Positions 7,871-11,698 of a stretch of DNA of 11,698 nucleotides are shown here, in pieces. A program made the position numbers and the translations under genes. The stretch is from positions 1 through 11,698 of the forward strand of contig CAZUHU010000121.1 in the NCBI GenBank assembly GCA_964620645.1, written 5' to 3'. Every line of letters begins with the position of its first letter. The stretch's first letter is position 1. The notes beneath the pieces are model-generated. The model was given only the letters and a program-made list of their open reading frames with translations, was not told the origin of the DNA and ran no database searches. This DNA is from Bog-950 sp964620645. GTDB taxonomy: Bacteria > Bacteroidota > Bacteroidia > Chitinophagales > LD1.

Positions 7871-8959
7871 ATGTCGAAGTTTCATAAGTTAAAAGTGGCA
7901 GAAGTAAAAAGCGAAACTGCTGATGCGGTATCGGTTTCTTTTGCCGTTCCCGAAGAGTTAAAGTCCAGTTTTAATTATAAGCCCGGCCAGTATACCACCA
8001 TTAAAATGGTTATTAATGGCGAAAATGTAAACCGCAGCTATTCCTTCTGCAGTTCACCTTTTTTAAACGAGTTGCCTACTATTGCCATTAAGCGCGTAGC
8101 AGGTGGCAAGGGCTCTAATTACATTAACGACAACTTTAAACCGGGTTTAGAAGTGGAAGTAATGGAGCCTATGGGCAACTTCCATTCTGAGTTAAACAGC
8201 GATAATGCAAAGCACTATGTGCTGTTTGCTGGCGGTTCCGGAGTAACACCTGTTATATCCATCCTTAAATCTGTTTTAGTGAAGGAACCTAAAAGCAAAG
8301 TCACTTTGTTTTACGGCAACCGTAACGAAAACAGCATCATTTTTAAGGACCGTTTAAGTGACCTCAGTAACCAATATGCTGACCGTTTGAAAGTAGTGCA
8401 TGTATTTGATGTGCCTTTAGATAGCACTTACAAATACGCCGGTTTTATGGTTAAGGATATGGCCCTGCGTTTATTGCGCGAGAACACCGACCTTAACTTT
8501 CAGCAGGCTGAGTTCTTTATTTGCGGCCCAACGCCAATGATGAAGGAGGTAGAAAACGCCATTCAACTGTTGGGCATACCTAAGGAAAGGACCCACATTG
8601 AATATTTTACCGCTAAAGCTGATGAAGATAAACAGGCTGCCGGTGTAGGTGCTGCTACAGTAAGCGAAGTGCCTTTTACAGGCAAAACCAAAGTGAAGAT
8701 TATTTACGATGGTAACACGCGTGAGTTTGAGGTGAACGAAAAAGAAACTATACTGGAAGCTGCACTGGATGCCGGTTACGACCCGCCTTATAGCTGCATG
8801 GTAGCAGCTTGTTGCACCTGCCGCGCTAAACTGCTTAGTGGTAAAGTAGAAATGGATGACCGCGAAAGCTTAACCGATGCTGAAATAGCAAAGGGGTATG
8901 TGCTTACCTGCCAAAGCCATCCTAAAAGCCACGGTATAGTATTGAACTACGATTTATAA
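7871..8959 (+). CDS. FAD/NAD(P)-dependent 2Fe-2S reductase, PaaE/ferredoxin-reductase type
   Basis: Cytoplasmic electron-transfer flavoprotein that passes electrons from NAD(P)H via FAD to a plant-type 2Fe-2S centre. Domain order over 362 residues: FAD-binding barrel (about 5-108, with RSYS at 55-58), NAD(P)-binding domain (about 115-240, with GGSGVTP at 121-127 and ICGPTPMM at 217-224), and C-terminal ferredoxin domain (about 272-362). The cluster ligands are Cys309, Cys314, Cys317 and Cys347 (C-x4-C-x2-C-x29-C); Cys315 is an extra cysteine between them. This order and length match PaaE, the reductase of phenylacetyl-CoA epoxygenase, and related hydroxylase reductases. No paaABCD or other oxygenase gene lies in the window, so the partner is unknown and I leave the symbol blank. 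Start at 7871 agrees with the -7 element upstream; the gene ends at a strong hairpin. Confidence 0.93.
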   Translation: MSKFHKLKVAEVKSETADAVSVSFAVPEELKSSFNYKPGQYTTIKMVINGENVNRSYSFCSSPFLNELPTIAIKRVAGGKGSNYINDNFKPGLEVEVMEPMGNFHSELNSDNAKHYVLFAGGSGVTPVISILKSVLVKEPKSKVTLFYGNRNENSIIFKDRLSDLSNQYADRLKVVHVFDVPLDSTYKYAGFMVKDMALRLLRENTDLNFQQAEFFICGPTPMMKEVENAIQLLGIPKERTHIEYFTAKADEDKQAAGVGAATVSEVPFTGKTKVKIIYDGNTREFEVNEKETILEAALDAGYDPPYSCMVAACCTCRAKLLSGKVEMDDRESLTDAEIAKGYVLTCQSHPKSHGIVLNYDL

Positions 8960-8973
8960 TTAAAGTGTTTTAT

Positions 8974-9018
8974 AAAGGCGATGCCACCCCGTATAGATTC
9001 AGGGTGGCATCGCTTTTT
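8974..9018. terminator. strong bidirectional intrinsic terminator between convergent genes
   Basis: GCGATGCCACCC (8978-8989) pairs perfectly with GGGTGGCATCGC (9002-9013), a 12-pair stem with a 12-base loop, followed by five T residues (9014-9018); AAAG on the left extends the stem by A-U and G-U pairs. It sits 18 bases after the reductase stop and just beyond the stop of the minus-strand thioesterase, so it can end both transcripts, better in the plus direction because the A-tract on the left is short. Confidence 0.9.
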
Positions 9019-9029
9019 AACTATGGGCA

Positions 9030-9575
9030 TTATTGATTTGGCCCGAAGAACAAAGCCTTTAACTCCTTGGCATCACTGGCTTTCATGCGGCCGGCTAATA
9101 CCAGGCGTAGTTCACGGCGGCGCATTGCCCCTTCGAAATGGTTTTTATCCACTTCTGTTTCAGGTATAACTGGGGTTACTTTTTTGGGTTTGCCGTTGCT
9201 ATCTAAGGCTACAAAGGTGTAGAAGGCTTCATTGCACTTATAACGGGTTTGCGTTGGCAGATTCTCTGCCCACACTTCGGCAAACAACTCCATGGACGTA
9301 TTAAATGCGCGCGTAACCTTAGCTTCAATAGTTACCACGTCGCCAAGCTTAATAGGGTTTTCCCAGCTAACATTATCAACGGAGGCAGTAACCACTATTG
9401 AATTACTGTGCTTGCCGCCGGCAATAGCGCAGGCTATATCCATCCAGTGCAAAATTTTTCCTCCGCGTAAATTGCCCAATGCATTCGTATCGTTAGGCAA
9501 TACAATTTCTGTCATTATTGTTGTTGACTCTTTCGGTGTTTTTCCCAGCATTTTATTCTTTAGGTTTTGTTCCAT
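9030..9575 (-). CDS. acyl-CoA thioesterase, hot-dog fold
   Basis: Hydrolyses acyl-CoA to free acid and CoA in the cytoplasm. The 181-residue protein contains one hot-dog/HotDog ACOT-type domain (about 14-130). The conserved N-terminal block LPNDTNALGNLRGGKILHWMD (27-46) supplies the usual catalytic candidates Asn31 and Asp46 and the GG preceding the central helix; VDNVSWENPIKLGDVV (66-81) and the stretch containing EVWAEN (100-105) and YTFVALD (119-125) are further family landmarks. The C-terminal 40 residues form a charged helical tail (EGAMRRRELRL). The ATG at 9575 overlaps the upstream gene by 23 bases; an in-frame ATG at 9551 (MLGKTPKES) would avoid the overlap and leave the domain intact, so the start is uncertain by eight residues. 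It is probably co-transcribed and translationally coupled with the M16-like gene. Chain-length preference cannot be told. Confidence 0.92.
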   Translation of the reverse strand: MEQNLKNKMLGKTPKESTTIMTEIVLPNDTNALGNLRGGKILHWMDIACAIAGGKHSNSIVVTASVDNVSWENPIKLGDVVTIEAKVTRAFNTSMELFAEVWAENLPTQTRYKCNEAFYTFVALDSNGKPKKVTPVIPETEVDKNHFEGAMRRRELRLVLAGRMKASDAKELKALFFGPNQ

Positions 9576-11370
9576 AATGATATTCGTAAAGCGAGACAGG
9601 CTTACGCAGTTTATCCAACGTAAGCGTACATTTCATATTGCTGATAGCCTCCTGGCGGTTGGCTGATTTAAATACCATACTGGTACCGCTCAACCTTTCG
9701 CGCGGTATGCCGTTATCGTAAAGGTATTTTACAATCTTCATGGCACGCATCATTTCCGGGCGCAGATATTTTTTCCTTACTGCATCGGGATTTGTTTTTT
9801 GATAAGTTGGAATAGAATCTATAAACGCAAGAATTGAATCATCATACGTTTTGTTGTATTCCCCTTCATCGGCCCAGCCATTTACCTGAATATAGATATC
9901 GGGGTTCAGTTGCAGCCAATGCAGCAGGTTTCTTAATTGCGTTTGGTTCTGCTCGCCTTCAATATCCGTTACGTTTTGGCGATAGGTAAACACATAATTA
10001 TTTACGTTGGCGTCCAATTCAATAAAGGTAGAATCAATACCCAGGTCTGCGCGGTCGGCCTTGCTGATGTAAAGCGAGCTCACATGCGGGCTTTCGCGCA
10101 GGTATTCAATTACGAAACGGCGGGTTTCTGCCTCGGTAACCGACATAACGCTATCATTCAATGTGCTGAAATACGACTCATCTTTAAATGGCCAGTAACG
10201 AATCGTCCATTCGGGATAAGCCGCCGAAGAAGTAAGGTAGGCATATTCACTTTTGAACTTCACTTTGCCGGCATTTACCATTGTTTCGTTTACCAACGTT
10301 TTATCAAGCCGTTGCAGTTCGTTTAAAATAAAGTTATAGGTGGCTACAAGGTTCTTTTTATCAGGTCTGAAAACTACCCTGAAAAAGCCGCTGAAGTTGT
10401 TTGGCTCATATTGGAACTGCAGGTAATTGCAACCCATTTTACGCGCCTTGGCGTGTATAAAGTTGTTGTTGTCATTTAGCATGGCGCTAACCAGGTAAGC
10501 ATTATAGGCCAGTTCAGGGCTTGATGCGGTACCGGGAAACTGCCAGCATATCTGAAATTCCGGCTGGTCGGTTTCGCCTTCCACAATAAACTGGGTGGAA
10601 TACAGCATTGGCTTAAAGTCAATAATCTTGGTTATGCTTTCCGGGTCAAACTCCGTACGGAATACCGTGCGAAAGGTATTTTCAAAATCCTGTTGAAACT
10701 GGCCATTGTTTACATTGCCTGCTAAACCAAAAAGGGAGTTAGCGGCCACATAGTATTTGCGGTGGAAGTGGTTTACCGTAGCAGTATCTAGGTTTTTGTA
10801 GTTGGCCACATTGCCTGAACTTATAGCGCGGTCATAACCCTGCCTGAAAACAGTTTTCATCAGCCTTGTTTCCAACTCTTTGCGTGGGTCGCCTTTTTGT
10901 TTTTCGAAACCGGCTGTTAAATCGTCTGCCTTGCTTTTAAGCTGCGCGGGTGTTACAAAAGTAAAGTAAACCGAATCGCGCAGCAGCCTGAGATACTGGG
11001 GGATATAAGCCGTTGGCCCCGAAAACTGAAAGATGGTTTGTTCAGAAGTGGTATAAGAACTAAAGGCTGTATTATCCTTGGTTATTGGGCCTGTACTGCG
11101 TTGCAGGTAGCTGATAATTCTATCAGCTATAATGCTTTGCAATACCGTTGCCACACCGCTTATGGTATCGTTTTCGTAAACGCTGCCGGTGCGTATATGC
11201 AGGCTAAGCTGGGTATTTACCGCACCCGGCTGCAGCATAATTACGGCATTCATAGCATTGGGTAACTTTATGAAATGAAGCCCTGCGCGGGTGTTGGTTT
11301 CAGTTTGGCCGAAGGAGAGGAGGCCTGCCAGCAATAATAAGGACAGGCATAAACGCTGTAGTAAGCTCAT
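9553..11370 (-). CDS. zinc-less M16-peptidase-like exported protein with C-terminal OmpA-like domain
   Basis: A 605-residue exported protein. A signal peptide spans about 1-21 (hydrophobic run LCLSLLLLAGLLSF, likely cleavage near FGQ). Residues about 30-225 resemble an M16 (insulinase/MPP-type) N-terminal lobe: LSLHIRTGSVYE (55-66), a following GVATVLQS helix, an FEKQKGDPRKELETRL segment (155-170), and YYVAANSLFGLAGNV (206-220), which matches the family's tyrosine/Gly-Asn hairpin. Residues about 255-455 look like the second M16 lobe. The zinc motif HxxEH is replaced by TVLQS (75-79), so catalysis is unlikely. Residues about 480-585 look like an OmpA-type peptidoglycan-binding domain: YIQVNGWADEGE (493-504, Asp501) and MMRAMKIVKYLYDNGIPRERL (540-560, Arg542) correspond to the Asp and Arg that contact diaminopimelate, with an extra segment of about 25 residues between them. 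Role unknown; a periplasmic scaffold or binding protein is inferred. It overlaps the thioesterase gene. Confidence 0.75.
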   Translation of the reverse strand: MSLLQRLCLSLLLLAGLLSFGQTETNTRAGLHFIKLPNAMNAVIMLQPGAVNTQLSLHIRTGSVYENDTISGVATVLQSIIADRIISYLQRSTGPITKDNTAFSSYTTSEQTIFQFSGPTAYIPQYLRLLRDSVYFTFVTPAQLKSKADDLTAGFEKQKGDPRKELETRLMKTVFRQGYDRAISSGNVANYKNLDTATVNHFHRKYYVAANSLFGLAGNVNNGQFQQDFENTFRTVFRTEFDPESITKIIDFKPMLYSTQFIVEGETDQPEFQICWQFPGTASSPELAYNAYLVSAMLNDNNNFIHAKARKMGCNYLQFQYEPNNFSGFFRVVFRPDKKNLVATYNFILNELQRLDKTLVNETMVNAGKVKFKSEYAYLTSSAAYPEWTIRYWPFKDESYFSTLNDSVMSVTEAETRRFVIEYLRESPHVSSLYISKADRADLGIDSTFIELDANVNNYVFTYRQNVTDIEGEQNQTQLRNLLHWLQLNPDIYIQVNGWADEGEYNKTYDDSILAFIDSIPTYQKTNPDAVRKKYLRPEMMRAMKIVKYLYDNGIPRERLSGTSMVFKSANRQEAISNMKCTLTLDKLRKPVSLYEYHYGTKPKE

Positions 11371-11374
11371 TGCG

Positions 11375-11406
11375 CAAATTTTGGAAATACAATTCTTTCT
11401 TTCAAA
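11375..11406 (-). promoter_or_regulatory. candidate promoter of the M16-like gene
   Basis: Read on the minus strand, TTTG (11406-11403) is followed after 20 bases by AAAATTTG (11382-11375), which matches TAnnTTTG at seven of eight positions. The ATG at 11370 is only four bases beyond the element, so the transcript would be leaderless or nearly so. Element sequence and spacing fit the Bacteroidota -33/-7 pattern. Confidence 0.4.
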
Positions 11407-11410
11407 TTTG
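11380..11410 (+). promoter_or_regulatory. candidate promoter of the small lipoprotein gene
   Basis: Read on the plus strand, TTTG (11380-11383) is followed after 19 bases by CAAATTTG (11403-11410), matching TAnnTTTG at seven of eight positions. A start near 11417 would give a leader of about 20 bases before ATG 11436. The same two boxes serve the divergent candidate promoter of the minus-strand gene. Confidence 0.35.
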
Positions 11411-11435
11411 TTGTGCTATAAAAGCCATGCATGAT

Positions 11436-11636
11436 ATGAAGAAACTAATTGCTATCCTAATTATTGGCGCTGCTGTTACCGTTCAGTTTACCAGCTGCAC
11501 TAAATGCTATACGTGCGATTTCGGAAATGGAGATGTGCGCGAGTTTTGCCCAAAGGACTTCCCTGATAAGGGCGACGGCCTTAAAATGACTATTGATGCT
11601 TATGAAAAACAGGGCTATAAATGCAATTCTAAATAG
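11436..11636 (+). CDS. small cysteine-containing lipoprotein
   Basis: A 66-residue envelope lipoprotein of unknown function. I start it at ATG 11436 because MKKLIAILIIGAAVTVQFTSC is a proper lipoprotein signal (two Lys, hydrophobic core, FTSC before the lipidated Cys21). In-frame ATG 11427 or a TTG at 11370 would add residues before the signal and are less likely. The mature part of about 46 residues has Cys24 and Cys27 (KCYTC), Cys38 (EFCPKDFP) and Cys63 (GYKCNSK), giving two possible disulfides or a four-Cys metal site. It otherwise is rich in Asp, Glu and Lys and has an amphipathic segment (LKMTIDAYEKQG). Small lipoproteins of this CxxC type with a C-terminal YxC end occur widely in Bacteroidota without known role. 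It is divergent from the M16-like gene and ends at a strong terminator. Confidence 0.82.
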   Translation: MKKLIAILIIGAAVTVQFTSCTKCYTCDFGNGDVREFCPKDFPDKGDGLKMTIDAYEKQGYKCNSK

Positions 11637-11649
11637 GTGTTAACCGCAT

Positions 11650-11689
11650 AAAAAAAAGGACCTCCGGATAACCGGAGGTCCTTTTTTTT
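11650..11689. terminator. strong bidirectional intrinsic terminator
   Basis: GGACCTCCGG (11658-11667) and CCGGAGGTCC (11672-11681) form a perfect ten-pair stem around the tetraloop ATAA. Eight A residues (11650-11657) precede it and eight T residues (11682-11689) follow it, extending the symmetry to 18 pairs and making it functional in both directions. It closes the small lipoprotein gene and probably also a minus-strand gene lying to the right of the window. Confidence 0.95.
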
Positions 11690-11698
11690 ATGCATTAC

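Noticed and set aside
8974..9018. Hairpin considered as a possible small RNA, attachment site or IS terminal repeat
   Set aside because: A perfect stem ending in a T-run between two convergent stop codons is fully explained as a terminator; no target duplication or transposase is nearby.
8959..9575. A phenylacetate degradation operon, suggested by a PaaE-type reductase beside a hot-dog thioesterase (PaaI-like idea)
   Set aside because: The two genes are convergent and separated by a strong terminator, the thioesterase is of the ACOT type rather than the PaaI type, and no other paa gene is present.
11370..11435. In-frame TTG start extending the small lipoprotein by 22 residues
   Set aside because: It would bury the lipoprotein signal peptide in the middle of the protein and overlap the first codon of the divergent gene.
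1..11698. CRISPR array, tRNA/rRNA genes, transposases, toxin-antitoxin or defence modules
   Set aside because: No spaced direct repeats, no cloverleaf-like segments or rRNA-like conserved blocks noticed, and all ten genes are accounted for by envelope, transport and metabolic families.

Overview
The window reads as an ordinary chromosomal segment of a Bacteroidota bacterium, most likely from the Chitinophagales/Sphingobacteriales side of the phylum. Support: a secreted phosphatase ending in a type IX secretion (Por) sorting domain; a TonB-dependent receptor with the N-terminal carboxypeptidase-regulatory-like domain typical of the phylum; start codons without AGGAGG-type ribosome binding sites; and exact copies of the Bacteroidota -7 promoter element TAnnTTTG close to start codons. 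Base composition is moderate and looks even throughout. I see no insertion sequence, prophage, tRNA, rRNA or CRISPR array, and no gene-free stretch over 300 bases (the longest is 144 bases, 1537-1680).

Left part (1-4403): a divergent pair, an SLC13/DASS-type anion transporter on the minus strand (55-1536) and a large PhoD-like secreted phosphatase on the plus strand (1681-3801), followed by a small MarC-family membrane protein (3837-4403) with its own near-leaderless promoter candidate and a weak terminator. A phosphatase beside an anion transporter could suggest phosphate or organic-anion scavenging, but they are divergent and I treat this as a hint only.

Middle part (4496-8959): a plus-strand run of a TonB-dependent outer-membrane receptor, a small exported protein of unknown function (DUF6134-like), a cytoplasmic FKBP-type prolyl isomerase, and, after a GC-rich inverted repeat that overlaps a -7 promoter element, a three-domain FAD/NAD(P)/2Fe-2S reductase of the PaaE/ferredoxin-reductase type. 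The first three are tightly packed and probably co-transcribed; the reductase probably has its own promoter. A strong hairpin at 8974-9018 is a shared terminator for the reductase and the convergent thioesterase.

Right part (9030-11698): a minus-strand pair, an M16-peptidase-like protein without its zinc motif that carries a C-terminal OmpA-like domain (9553-11370), overlapping by 23 bases an acyl-CoA thioesterase of the hot-dog fold (9030-9575). Divergent from it is a 66-residue cysteine-containing lipoprotein (11436-11636) closed by a near-perfect bidirectional terminator. The two divergent genes appear to share a compact promoter in which the same two AT-rich boxes can serve both directions.

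The most unusual items are the zinc-less M16/OmpA fusion, the symmetric divergent promoter at 11375-11410, and the promoter embedded in a terminator-like repeat at 7828-7857. I found no convincing new multi-gene system; most genes are recognisable housekeeping or envelope functions.
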